From assembly GCA_026770025.1 (NCBI GenBank), contig JAMXDE010000016.1, positions 1,364,001 to 1,428,000 on the forward strand: a DNA stretch of 64,000 nt, given 5' to 3'. Below the pieces are notes generated by a model. It was not told the origin of the DNA. It made no database searches and was given only the letters and a program-made list of their open reading frames with translations. Within the stretch, counting starts at the first letter, position 1; the number at the start of each line of letters is the position of its first letter. The position numbers and the translations under genes are program-made. Positions 1 to 11,989 of this stretch are shown piece after piece. This DNA is from Craspedostauros australis. Taxonomy: Eukaryota; Bacillariophyta; Bacillariophyceae; Mastogloiales; Achnanthaceae.

Positions 1-3000
1 GGCCCAACGTTCGAATACACTGCCGCTTCCACCCCCCAACAGAATGGTCGCGTGGAAAGAAAATTCGCGACGTTGTACGGGAAAGTCCGCTCCATGCTCA
101 ACCAAACGCATCTACCGAGAACAGTGCGTGGGAAATTGTGGGCGGAAGCAGCCCGAACCGCAACACAGCTCGAAAATATTATTGAGACAAAGACAAGAGA
201 ACCAACATGTGTTCTCTTCAACAACCGGATCCCAACATTCGTGGATGGATTACGAAAATTCGGAGAAATAGGGATGGTATACATCGGCGGTCGTACGATA
301 AAGGCCAAGCTGGACGATAGATCCAGACCAGCCATGTTCGTTGGCTACGGCCAATCGCACGCAAAAGGAGTATATCGAATGCTGAATCTCGCAACAACCA
401 AGATCCTAATCACGAGAGACGTGACATGGATGAATCAGTCATACGGGCAATTCAGAGGTATCGAGAATGCCAACAGATCTATGCTGATAGATCTAGAAGA
501 TGACGACTCTACGTCGGGTGTGAACACCCGAGCTACAAGAACAACTTGGGAGCGACGATCGGAGACCATCAAGAGCATGGAGGCCGACGACGCGGATCGC
601 AGCAGCAGAGCCGAAGAAATAGAAGATACTGATGACGCTGCGCGAGGGCAAGATAGCTTGCTCCCTGCCCAAGGGGAAAATGAATCGAACGAAGAGAACG
701 ACGATGAATTTGGAAGGGACGACGAGGGGAATGCAGACGAAGCGGCCGAGAAAGAGCCCAAAGACACCCCTGTCGCAGAACCTGTAACACGCATGCCAAG
801 GATGCTGAGCGCTCTCGCCGGGTATAACAACGACCCAATCCCAGAGGAGGAGCGAGATCTCGGATCAAGTGATGAGTCAGAACCTAGTAACAGCGAGGGA
901 TATGTGACGCCCGAAGAGACCATCACAACTCCACCGGAAACAGGAGGACCCGACTTTCACGCAGACGGGTCAATATTCAACAGAGATATCGCAGGTACGA
1001 TGATAGACACACCTCATGGAATGACGAGACTAGATGACATCATCACTGCGGACCAGGCATTGAAAGACGAACGAAATGAGGGAGGGGCAGAACATGCGAA
1101 TGTCGCTATGCTGCTAGACCCCACCACATTCGAAGACTGCTGGGACCATGCGGATCCCAACAAAAGAAAGAAATGGCGCGAAACTATCAACAAAGAGTTC
1201 TATGATATGGCCAGAAGGAAAGTATGGGAGAAGATCAAGAAGGACCAGATGCCGAAGGATCGGCGGTGTGTGAAGACCAAATGGGTCTTCAAGGAAAAGA
1301 GAAATGGGGTATTCCGCGCCAGACTCGTGGCATGCGGATACTCGCAAATCGCAGGAGTCGACTTCTCAGCACACCACGCGCCAGTGATACATGATGCAAC
1401 ATATCGAATCATGCTCACGATGAAGATGATACTACACATGGACAGCATCATCATCGACTTTGAGACAGCATTCCTGCATGGAGACCTCGATGAAGAGATC
1501 TACATGCAATGCCCAAAGGGTATGAGGCACGAAGCCGACGAATGCCTGCTACTCAAGAAAACCATCTACGGCCTCGTGCAGAGCGCGAGACAATGGAATA
1601 AGAAGCTCGTCGACATCCTATTCAAACTAGGGTTCAGACAGAGCGAGGTGGACCCATGCCTGCTGATTCGGAATCAGGAAGGGAGACTGCTACTGATCGG
1701 CACCTATGTGGACGATTGCCTCTGCATCGGAGAGGAGCAGGAATTGAAAAAGCTTGTGAAGGATATCTGAGCGGAACGGTTCGGCGTCAAGGTGGAGGAA
1801 GATCTCGAAGACTACCTGAGTTGCAAGATCATCTTCAACCACGACAAGACGAACTGTTGGGTGAACCAACCACACATCCTAAAGAACATCATCGATACGT
1901 TCGGAAGCGATGTGGTGAAGCTGCAACGATACGGAACGCCTGGGACACCAGGGCAAGGCATCCAAAGGCAAAGCGATGCACCCAAAGTGGACAAGTAGCG
2001 ACACAGCAGATACCGAAGCGGAGTAGGTATGCTGCTATACCTGGTGAAACACTCTCGACCCGACATCGCCAATGCAGTGCGAGAACTGACCAAGGTGTTG
2101 GATGGACCAACAGCCACAGCATACAAGGAAATGCTTCGAGTCATGAAATTCGTATGGGACACAAGAGAGTATGGACTGAAGATGAAACCAAGTCCACTGA
2201 CCCAAGATGCATGGAAGATTGCAATATACACCAACAGCGAATTCGCAGGTGACAAAGACAATCGCATCAGCGTAGGAGGGCACATCGTCCTACTACAAGG
2301 AGTGCCGATCATATGGAGATCAAAGGCACAACGGAGCGTAACACTCAGCTCGACGGAGGCAGAGTACGTCGCCCTGTCGGAGGCAGGAAAAGAAATTCGC
2401 TTCGTAACACAATTGATGAGAGACATCGGACTGAGGATGCACAAGCCGGCAGACGTGATGGTTGACAATGTTGGAGCGATCTTCATCGCGTCCAACCCAT
2501 CAACATCCGCCAGGACACGGCACATCGACATCCGACATCATTTCATTCGAGAACTGATCACGAACGGAGAGGCCAGAACCAAATTTGTGCGTTCTGAAGA
2601 CAACATCGCAGATGGCTTTACGAAAAATACCAAAAAGGAGACCTATGAAAAACACAGGGATCACTACATCCAACTGCGTTCCACAATGGATCAGTGACGG
2701 AGAGGAGAGGACGCGAAATTATGAAAAATGTGAGAGTGTGAGTGATGTGTTGTCGATGCGACAATGGAAGGGTGTCAGGAATCGAGGGTACGACTCTGTC
2801 GGAAAGATACCTATGATTGCCGCAACTCCCAACATTATTTGTCACACCTTTGGATATTATTCGTCACACCTTTGAATATTATCCATTCCAACCACGACAC
2901 GAATCACACGGGAATGACCTCAGTCCTACCAAGAAAACAAGCCTGTCCTCTGTGAATCAAGAAAAGGCCACGATATCTAAATCATGTGAAGGAAGATGAT

Positions 3001-3415
3001 GACCGACACATTGATGATCACCCCATCTGGAGATCATGGCACATGTCAGCCAGGGACTAGAACAACTCAGAAAGGGTATCATCCATGACACCAATCATGA
3101 CACCAATCGTGGAGTTCGGTGTCAGGAGATCAAGAGCGAAACGCAAGACTGTGGAATCGTACCGCAGGGAATGTAGAATAAGGATATGCACGACAAGGTG
3201 CATGACAAGGATGCCTGCGGATGAGATCTCATGCATGCAAGCGTTGATTCATGATGATGAGATGCATGAATACAACAGTCTAACACGATGCTGCTGCAGG
3301 AGATGCTACATGAGAACGAAAGGCAAAGGAGCTGAAGAGAATGAGCTCACAGTTCTGAATAGTACGATCTAACAACCAATTAGTTCTTACTAACACTAAC
3401 CCCGGATTTCCAACA
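1..3415 (+). mobile_element. Ty1/copia LTR retroelement, copy 1 (left end outside window)
   Basis: The right part of a Copia-type element. Parts seen in order are the end of an integrase core (a TPQQNGRVERK-like motif at the left edge), an acidic linker at about 0.5-1.1 kb, reverse transcriptase at about 1.1-1.8 kb with a YVDD-type active site, RNase H at about 2.2-2.7 kb, and the 3' LTR. The integrase-before-RT order is diagnostic for Copia. The coding part is broken in about two places, so this is a decayed, moderately old copy. The 5' LTR, gag and protease would lie left of the window, so length and age cannot be measured. It ends exactly where a host PSxxPS-repeat gene begins, so it appears to have inserted into that gene. 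Confidence 0.93.
2773..3415 (+). repeat. 3' LTR of copia copy 1
   Basis: The repeat runs from TGTCAGGAATC to GGATTTCCAACA. These ends form an imperfect inverted repeat with TG...CA termini, about 643 bp apart. A related solo LTR lies at 51603-52418 and shares both ends and the stretch around GAGCTCACAGTTC. The partner 5' LTR is not in the window. The boundary is supported by the immediate start of host coding sequence at 3416. Confidence 0.8.
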
Positions 3416-4058
3416 CTCTCCCACCTTCCGTCCGAGGAGCCGTCAGATATCCCAAGCTCACTCCCGTCAAACACACCATCGCAACTCCCGTCTGAGGTGC
3501 CATCCACACAGCCCTCCCAACAGCCGTCCGACGAGCCGTCGCAAGCCCTGTCCGAGGTGCCATCCACGCAGCCCTCCCAACAGCCGTCCGCACTCCCATC
3601 CACCCCACCATCTGACATGCCGTCATCAAGCTCACAGCCGTCCGCACTCCCATCCACTCAACCATCTGACATGCCGTCCGCACAGCCCTCCCAACAGCCG
3701 TCCGCCATTCCGTCGGACTTGCCGTCAGATATGCCAAGCTCTGTCCCAACTCTCGCCCCAGCATCCCTCACCGTAGGATGTCTCTTAATACTGGGTGATG
3801 ACAAATCAACGTTCAATTCCATCACGGATAGTGTATTGTGCGATGGTGCAACAGGCACATGCGCGGATTTCGTCTCGATGGTTGATGCTCTCGCTGAGGG
3901 GAAGCGCAAGATGGTCAAGAGCATCTTTGGATGCAATGGTACAAGCCCTCCACAGCCTGTGACGTTGCAGGTGGCGCAGGAACGCTTTGACAAGATCAAG
4001 AACGACGAAAGTGTGACCACTGCGTTGTTGTCGATAGCGAAGGAGGACACTAAGCTCT
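3416..4058 (+). pseudogene. PSxxPS-repeat cysteine-rich surface-type protein, middle piece of a gene cut by two LTR elements
   Basis: An open frame of about 24 tandem Pro-Ser tetrapeptides (PSQQ, PSDE, PSDM, PSAL types) is followed by about 95 residues with scattered cysteines. Pro/Ser tandem repeats of this kind are common as spacers in secreted or surface proteins of diatoms. The frame is open from the first base after the copy 1 LTR, so the N-terminus should lie left of the window. The frame stays open to 4058, where copy 2 begins. Skipping that element and one copy of the 4-bp target duplication (CTCT), it continues in frame into 11253-11989. Signal peptide and start codon are not visible. 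Function is unknown; a wall or adhesion role is only inferred from composition. Confidence 0.8.
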
Positions 4059-4059
4059 G

Positions 4060-4690
4060 TATTAGCGCACGCTAAATCTCTAACAATAGCGACACCCGTC
4101 GACCAATCAGAAATCTCCACTTTTCTTACCTTTTCCGTTCCGAACGGAAATTTTGGTCGAAAATCCGTTGTGTCAGATTTGTGTCGCATTTCGCGTCGCA
4201 AGAATCGTTTTCCCTCAATCACAGATCCAAAAATGTCGTGGAAATTGATTTCTTGCCAAGATGAGCCAATCTGCCCAATCAGGACAGACTTGGATCTTGG
4301 GTGTGACACGTGCGAATCTTGCCCTGACCTTCTCAAGTGAATACGATCAATCGTGTGATCGTACTACTAGCAACATCGTGAGAAGACGTAATTTACAACA
4401 CGGGCTATCGCGGTGTTTTGTTCATTGACTTTTGCACCTCATCTTCACGCAGTAACACGCACATTTGTCGTGTTGTCTCCATGTTATTTTTACTTGCAAT
4501 TGCATGAGATCATGTCATGCCTCTCTCATGCTCACAGTTCCAAGAAGACAATCTTGTGAGCTTGACAGCATTCCTACTACCATACGAATAATACAGTAAA
4601 CAAACACTCTCCTCACCAACAACAACGACTTGATCACTCTACGTTCTTGGTGCGGTATCCTTCACACCCATCTACGATTACGTTCTAACA
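4060..4690 (+). repeat. 5' LTR of copia copy 2
   Basis: The 631-bp repeat runs from TATTAGCGC to TTCTAACA. It matches 10618-11248 with no difference that I could find. The termini are TA...CA rather than the usual TG...CA, although TATTAG still pairs with CTAACA at five of six positions. The base before it (G at 4059) is also shared by the 3' copy, so the true edge could be one base further left. Confidence 0.92.
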
Positions 4691-4707
4691 GATTAACAGT
4701 CGCAAGC
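4691..4707 (+). other. Probable primer-binding site of copia copy 2 (tRNA-Asn anticodon-arm complement)
   Basis: The 17 bases directly after the 5' LTR begin GATTAACAGTCGC. The reverse complement reads as an anticodon arm: stem TGCGA, loop CTGTTAA, then the first stem bases TC. The loop carries GTT, the anticodon of tRNA-Asn. Drosophila copia and yeast Ty5 are known to prime from an internally cut initiator tRNA. A half-tRNA primer from tRNA-Asn is my inference. Confidence 0.6.
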
Positions 4708-7700
4708 TTTCACCTACTGAATTGATTGCGTGACAATCCATCCATCCTTCATCCTTCGTCCATCCACGAGCGATCCCTTCACCTTCCATCACGTGACGAC
4801 GTGATTTTGGCTTCCCTTCGGCTTTCTCGCATCCGCAGAACGCCCTCTTTTCGGTTCCTCTGCTGAGTTCGGGCTTTCCCACTCAGCCATCCAAGACTTC
4901 CTGCAGCACCCTCCCGCACCAGAAGACGATTCAGTCAGTGCACTCCAGCCTCAGCTACCCTTTGGCCTCCAGCATCCGCATCCACTCTATCCATCCATCC
5001 ATCGCCAATCATGTCGACTCCTGAGATGGACCTCGCCACCCTGGATCACATCCTCGGTGTCATTGGCATTCCTTTGGACTCCACTCCTCGCGATATCATC
5101 GCCCATGCGGACATTGTCAGCCCTCTTGACCTTGTCTCGCTCACCGAAGATGATCTTCGCAGCTTCCAACTTCGCGATGATACCGAAGATGGCGAAACCA
5201 TTGTCGCCGTGCTTGGCGTCAACCACATTCGCAAGATCCTCAACCTTGGCAAGTGGTATCTCACCCAAGCCATCCTCGACGACAACACCTGGAACGATCT
5301 CGATCGTACCTCGTTCATGGCGTTCACAGCTGAGCAGAACAACCCTTCCCTTCCGTCTTCGCACTCGCATTTGACTGCAAGCTCTCCCATTCCGTCTCCG
5401 ATGGGCATGGGCCACCACACCACTCCAGCATCCGCATTCCGTCCGGTGCCTGAAGAACCTCCGCATGTGAACTTCGCATTCGATCCTTCGGCTTCGGTGC
5501 CTGATCCTGCCTTCCCGCAACCACCTGTGACTCCATCCATGGCAACCTCTTCCAACTTCCAAGGTGTCCATGCCATGGAGCTACCGGCTGACTACGTCAA
5601 GGAGTTCAGCAAGGCAACCAAGCGAGAGAGCCTGTCGCTCCCGACACTGAAGGACGACAAGCACTTCCTCACCTTCATGCGGACCTTCGAGACTCTTTCC
5701 TTCTCCCATGGACTCAACCACCATCTCGACATGGACTTCATGCCAGCACCCAAGGACGAGGCCTTCTTCGCGAGCCAGAATCGCTACCTCTTCGCCGTGC
5801 TCACTGAGCATGTCAAGACTTCCAAGAGTCGGCGCATCATCTGTGCCTACAAGAAGTCCTGCGATGGTCGTGCGGCCTACGCCGACCTCGTTGACAGCTA
5901 CACCAGTGGCGTTGTCGGCGAGACTCTGTCCATCAAATACAGAGACACCATCGTCGCCTTCCGTCTGGACCAGACTTGGACCAAGACCCGCGAGCAATTC
6001 CTCGATGCCTGGGAAACCAAGCTCGATGACATCGAAGAGCTCGATGATGCATGTGTCGATGAGGCGGTCAAGCAGCAATGGTTGCGCACCGCCATCGGTC
6101 CCGATGTCGACTTGACTCGGGCCTACACCAACGTGAAGTCCAACTCCCGCCAACGTCACAAGCAATCTCGCGGCTTCATCAAGGTTGGTGTCTCCTTTGA
6201 AGACCTCCTCGAGTTCGTTCGAGATGAGGCACAATCCCTTGACGCCAACCAGCCTCGCACCACATCTCGGCGCAAGGTCAACAATGCCAAGACCGGCGGC
6301 TCTACTGGCAAAGGCAATGGCAAGGACTACGCCAAGGACGACCGTCGTTCCATCCCCAATGATGAATGGCGTGAGATGTCCAAGGACCAACGCAAGGCGT
6401 TCCTCGAAGCAAAGGGAAAGTGGCGCAAGAACAAGGGCAAGGGCAAGGCTGACTCCCACCGAGCTGCCAACAACGCTGCCACATCTTCGGGCACCACCGA
6501 CACTCCTTCCGCAACCCCGTCCGCCGGCAACACGGACTCTTCCAAGGCTGGTGACCAGTCCACTGCCATCGATCGCCTTCTCGCACAGACCAAGTCCACC
6601 TCTTCGTCTGACGATACTCCTCAACTGGTCTACAAGGGCCAGACCTGGCGCCTTGCCAACTCCACGGTGGTCCGGTACAGCTTCAACAAGCTTGTCAAGG
6701 ACCACTCTGGCTCTCTCGTCGACAGCAGTGCCAATGGTGGCTTGGCTGGCGATGACGTCCTTGTTCTCTGCAAGACAGGACACACCGCCGACGTCAGTGG
6801 CATTGGCGACTCCGCCATCGCCAACCTCGACATCGGTACGGTTGCTGGTCTCATCCAGACCACCGAAGGGCCCATCATTGGTAAATTCCACCAATATGCA
6901 CTCTACGGAAAGGGCAAGACCATCCATTCATCCAACCAGCTTGGTGCCTTCGGAATGGATGTCAACGAACGCCCACGGAATCTCCCTGGAGGTCGCCAGA
7001 CCATCATCACACCAGGAGGCCACATCATCCCACTGGCTGTCCGGCAAGGCCTATCCTACATGGACATGGCCAAGCCCACCCGCTCCGAACACAACAAGTA
7101 TCCACATGTCGACTTCACCGCGGACGACGAATGGGACCCTTCTTCCCTCGACCAGGAGATGAACCTCGACGACGTCGCCGATGATGACGCCGCAGCACTC
7201 CAGCGCCGCGAGAACAACTCTACCGTTCTCACGGCCTACACTGGTGCTCGCCAAGCCGACATCGCTGACAACCCGGGCAGCATCATTGCCACTCGCAAGC
7301 CTGCCGACTACGAGGCTCTCCGACCCCACTTCGGCTGGATACCGGCTCGTCGCGTTCGCGACACTCTTCGGTGTACCTCCCAGTGGTACCGTACCGCCGA
7401 GCGCTTCTCCATGCGCAAGCATTTCAAGTCTCGGTTCCCAGCGGCCAACGTCAACCGTCTCCATGAGACGGTTGCGATGGATACGCTCTTCTCCGATACC
7501 CCTGCTCACGACGACGGGGTTCCCGGCCATGGCGGCTGCACCATGCTTCAGGTGTACGTCGCCCTCGACTCTTGGTTCACGGCCGGCTTTTCCATGCCAT
7601 CCGAGAGCCGCATCTCCGACACTCTCCGTGACTTCATCCGACGCCACGGGGCTCCTGACCTACTGATGTCCGACAACACCAAGGCGCAGATCGGTAACAA

Positions 7701-10617
7701 GGTTATGGAGATCCTCCGGCAGTATCACATCCGTGATCACCAGAGTGAGCCGGAACATCAACACCAGAACGGCGCGGAACGCCGGATCCAGGATATCAAA
7801 CGCACAACCAACGGTGTGATGGATCGCACGGGTACTCCCGACCGCTTCTGGCTGATCTGCACGCTCTATGTGGTTGATCTCTTCAATCACATCGCGCAGG
7901 TCACCGCTGGCTCCATCACCCCCCTTCAAGCCGCCTTCGGACAGCGACCGGACATCTCCAAGTTCCTGTCCTACCGATGGTGGCAACCTGTCTACTACCG
8001 GGTTGACAACCCCACCTTCCCCAGCCAGTCCAAGGAGCGCAGTGGACGCTGGGCCGGTCCCTGCCTTCACAAAGGCGATGATCTTACCTTCTGGGTCCTC
8101 GACGACGAGACCCAACGACTTCTTCCTCGGTCTGCCATCTGACCTGCCGACGACTCTGCCACCCGCAATCTTCGTGCGGACTTCCCCTTCCCCATTGTTG
8201 GGGAGGACGATGGCTCTGATGCCATGAATGTGGCGAATGGGGAGTCAGACGACGACATCTCCGTCCCTCCTGACTCCGACCCCATCGTACACTCCCTCGC
8301 CGATTCCATCCTGGCTGACCGCCGCGGCACAGACCCTGAAACAGTGGGGAATGCCAAGGTCCACATCCCGAAGTTCTCTCCCGAGGATCTCGTTGGGATG
8401 ACCTTCATCCACGAGAAGGATGGCCAGCAAGTCAAAGCGGAGGTGGTGCAAAAGGTCAATGACCTTGACGCAGCCAACCACCAACGTATCAAGATGCTAC
8501 TCGCACTGGCCGATGGGGAGACGCATGACCTCATCTCCTACGTTGAGCTCGCCGACATCATCGAACGGCAACAGGAGCACAACGACGACCCCGACGCCAA
8601 GTGGGAGTTTGATTCCATCATCGGACACGAGGGTCCCCTCTCATCTTCCTCTCCCTCCTACAAGGGATCCAGTTTCAACGTCATCGTGAAATGGGGAGAC
8701 GGCTCCACCTCCACCGAACCCCTCTCCATCATGATTCAGGATGATCCTGTCTCTTGCGCTGCCTACGGCCGCCGCCACGAGCTGCTCGACGAGCCTGGCT
8801 GGAAGCGCCTCAAGCGCCTCGCCATCCGCACCCATCGTCTCGAGCGCCAGATCCACAAATCCAAGACCTTCAACCACGCTCCCACCTTCCAGTTCGGCGT
8901 CCAAGTCCCCCGCAACCACAAAGAAGCGCTGCGACTCGACGATAAGAACGGCAACACTCTCTGGGCCGATGCCGAGAAGAAGGAGATGGACCAACTCTTC
9001 GGGTACCACACCTTCAAGTCTCTTGGCAAAGGCGCCCCTGTCCCCTCTGGCTTCCAGAAGATCCGCCTTCAATGGGTCTACGCTGTGAAGCACGACCTTC
9101 GCCACAAGGCGCGCTGCGTCGCTGGTGGTCATCTCACCGACCCCTGCAAGGATGCATCTTACGCAGATGTGGTCAGTCTTCGCTCTCTCCGCCTCTCCCT
9201 CCTCGCCGGCGAACTCAACGGCATCCCAACGTGGGTTGGAGACATCGGCAATGCGTATCTTGAGGCCTTCACTCAAGAACGCATCTGCTTCATCGCTGGT
9301 GACGAATTCGGTGACTTCGCTGGTCATACCATGCAGATAGTCAAGGCACTCTACGGCCTGCGCACATCGGGCGCCCGATTCCATGAGGCTCTCGCCGACA
9401 CCCTTCGCGACATGGGTTTCCTCCAATGCCGCTCCGATCCCGACGTCTGGATGCGTGACGCCAACTCCCATTGGGAGTACGTCTGCGTCTACGTCGATGA
9501 TCTCACCGCGACAATGGCTGACCCCAAGGCCTTCTTCGACATCCTCTCTTCGAAGTACGGGTACCAGCTCAAGGGAGTTGGTCCTATCAAGTACCACCTC
9601 GGTGCTGACTTCGGCTGTGACCCCGACGGCACTCTCAAGCTCTCCCCGCAATCCTACATCAAGCGGATGATGGAGAACTACGAGCGCATGTTCGGCGAGC
9701 TTCCCCGCAAGATCAGCTGCCCTCTCGACAAGGCCGACAGCCCGGAGCTCGACACCTCTTCCGAACTTAGCGAAACCGACAAACGCAAGTTCATGTCGCT
9801 CATTGGTGCACTCCAGTGGTGTATCTCCCTCGGACGGTTTGACATCTCTGTCGCCGTCATGACGCTGGCACGCTTCCGCTCAGCTCCTCGCCAAGGTCAT
9901 CTGGATCGCGCAAAGCGCATCTACGGATACCTTCGCAAGCATCCAGATGCTGCCATCCGCTTCCGCACCTGCGTTCCCCGCTTCGATCTTCACTACGAGG
10001 TTCCCAACCATGACTGGATCTACTCTGTCTACAGGAAGACCTCCGAGGAGATTCCGGACGACATCCCCGAGCCGAAAGGCAAACCTGTCCGAACCACCAC
10101 GTTCGTCGACGCCAACCTTCTCCACTGCCAAGTCACTGGCAGATCCGCTACCGGTGCTCTCCATCTGGTCAACCAGACACCCATCGAATGGTTCTCCAAG
10201 CGTCAAGGCACGGTTGAGACCGCCACCTACGGGTCCAAGTTCGTTGCTGCCCGTCAAGCTACGGAGCAGATCATCGCCCTCCGTCTTGCCCTTCGTGAAA
10301 TGGGCATTCCGATCGACGGCCCCAGCTGGATGCTGGGTGACAATCAGTCCGTCATCACCTCCTCCACGGTCCCCAAGAGCATGCTCTCCAAGCGCCACAA
10401 CGCACTGGCCTACCATCGCGTCCGGTCCGCTGTCGCCGCTGGCATCCTCTACTTCATCAAGATCCCCGGCACGCAGAACGTCGCCGACGTGATGACGAAG
10501 TTCCTTCCATGGGCTGTCTTCTGGCCCCTCGTGAAGCCCATCCTCTTCTGGAAAGGACACACTGAGTCCTCTTCCCCGACCTACAAGACCTGAATGTCCG
10601 GGACACGCTTTGGGGAG

Positions 10618-11248
10618 TATTAGCGCACGCTAAATCTCTAACAATAGCGACACCCGTCGACCAATCAGAAATCTCCACTTTTCTTACCTTTTCCGTTCCG
10701 AACGGAAATTTTGGTCGAAAATCCGTTGTGTCAGATTTGTGTCGCATTTCGCGTCGCAAGAATCGTTTTCCCTCAATCACAGATCCAAAAATGTCGTGGA
10801 AATTGATTTCTTGCCAAGATGAGCCAATCTGCCCAATCAGGACAGACTTGGATCTTGGGTGTGACACGTGCGAATCTTGCCCTGACCTTCTCAAGTGAAT
10901 ACGATCAATCGTGTGATCGTACTACTAGCAACATCGTGAGAAGACGTAATTTACAACACGGGCTATCGCGGTGTTTTGTTCATTGACTTTTGCACCTCAT
11001 CTTCACGCAGTAACACGCACATTTGTCGTGTTGTCTCCATGTTATTTTTACTTGCAATTGCATGAGATCATGTCATGCCTCTCTCATGCTCACAGTTCCA
11101 AGAAGACAATCTTGTGAGCTTGACAGCATTCCTACTACCATACGAATAATACAGTAAACAAACACTCTCCTCACCAACAACAACGACTTGATCACTCTAC
11201 GTTCTTGGTGCGGTATCCTTCACACCCATCTACGATTACGTTCTAACA
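10618..11248 (+). repeat. 3' LTR of copia copy 2
   Basis: The 631-bp partner of the LTR at 4060-4690, apparently identical. It is followed at 11249 by CTCT, the duplicate of host bases 4055-4058, after which the interrupted host reading frame resumes. Confidence 0.92.
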
Positions 11249-11252
11249 CTCT

Positions 11253-11989
11253 TCGCTGGGAGCGGGACTGTGGTGACGAGTGCGTGCGATGGCTCATGTT
11301 GCATCGGTGAAAGAGCTTGCACCACTGACCCTTCTGATGGCGTCATCATGACAGTGAGCTCAGGATCATGTGACGGGCGGCAAGCATGCGCCAACATGCG
11401 TCCCAACGCAATCATACTTGACAGTTGCAAGGGAATCACTTCCTGCTTTCGTGTGGGCAATATATTCGGAGGACATACAGCTGCTGGTGTCGAAGTCGGA
11501 TTCAGGGTGATCGGGCCCAGAGCTTGTGAACCAACGGGGAGTTGCAGCAGTTTTGGATTCAACACCTATGGCAACATACGATTGGAAGAAGGAGCATGCG
11601 ATGCAGAAAATGCATACATCAACGCTGTGCTTCGAAGCAAGCAAGGGTTTACAACCACACCGGTCGTGGCAAGTGTTTTTGTTGGAAAGATGGCGTGCAA
11701 AGGGGAATTCGCTTGTTCAAATTTGCATCGCCCCTGGCGGTACAAATTTGCAGGTAGCGTGATCATCGGAGCCGGTGCTTGCTCGGGCGAGAACACGTGC
11801 CGAAATGTTGGCTACAGTGACAGTGCAACCAATGACATCATCATCAGCCCAGGAGTGTGCACAGAAGACTTCCTCTGCCAAGAGTGCGGTAAAGCAAATT
11901 TGTGTACGTTTGCCAACGAGACGTATGTAATCGACAACGCAACTTTGGATTGCCCTGGACCAGAGCAATCTGCTTGCGAAGTCGTCTAA
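11253..11989 (+). pseudogene. PSxxPS-repeat cysteine-rich protein, C-terminal piece
   Basis: About 244 codons continue the host gene interrupted by copia copy 2. The piece begins FAGSGTVV when joined to the upstream codons and ends at a TAA. It holds several loosely repeated units of the form SCxGxxAC followed by 20-30 residues rich in Gly, Ile and Val, for example SCDGRQAC, ACKGEFAC and ACSGENTC, and a closing Cys-rich segment. Such repeated C-x-G-x-x-C units occur in predicted secreted diatom proteins of unknown function. No membrane segment is visible. The piece has no convincing start of its own, and read-through from the upstream piece would enter the LTR and stop. I therefore treat the gene as disrupted on this haplotype. 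Confidence 0.8.

Larger units (their letters stand above)
4060..11248 (+). mobile_element. Ty1/copia LTR retroelement, copy 2, nearly whole and young
   Basis: About 7.2 kb with two 631-bp LTRs that read as identical by eye. Internal parts in order are a gag-like region (about 5.0-6.7 kb) with a Lys/Gly-rich basic stretch, integrase with a D-D-E core (about 7.4-8.1 kb), reverse transcriptase with a YVDD active site (about 8.9-9.7 kb) and RNase H (about 10.1-10.5 kb). A purine-rich tract (CTTTGGGGAG) precedes the 3' LTR. About one interruption is present in the coding part; otherwise it looks whole. It lies inside a host gene and is flanked by CTCT on both sides. Identical LTRs mean a recent insertion. 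Its RT carries the GLRTSGARFHE signature shared with copy 5, so the two belong to one lineage. Confidence 0.95.

Noticed and set aside
3085-3372. 95-codon plus-strand frame
   Set aside because: It lies inside the LTR of copy 1.
5581-6927. 448-codon minus-strand open frame
   Set aside because: It lies antisense to the gag-like part of copia copy 2; the plus strand explains the bias. No family feature.
8641-9651. 336-codon minus-strand open frame
   Set aside because: Antisense shadow of the RT part of copia copy 2.
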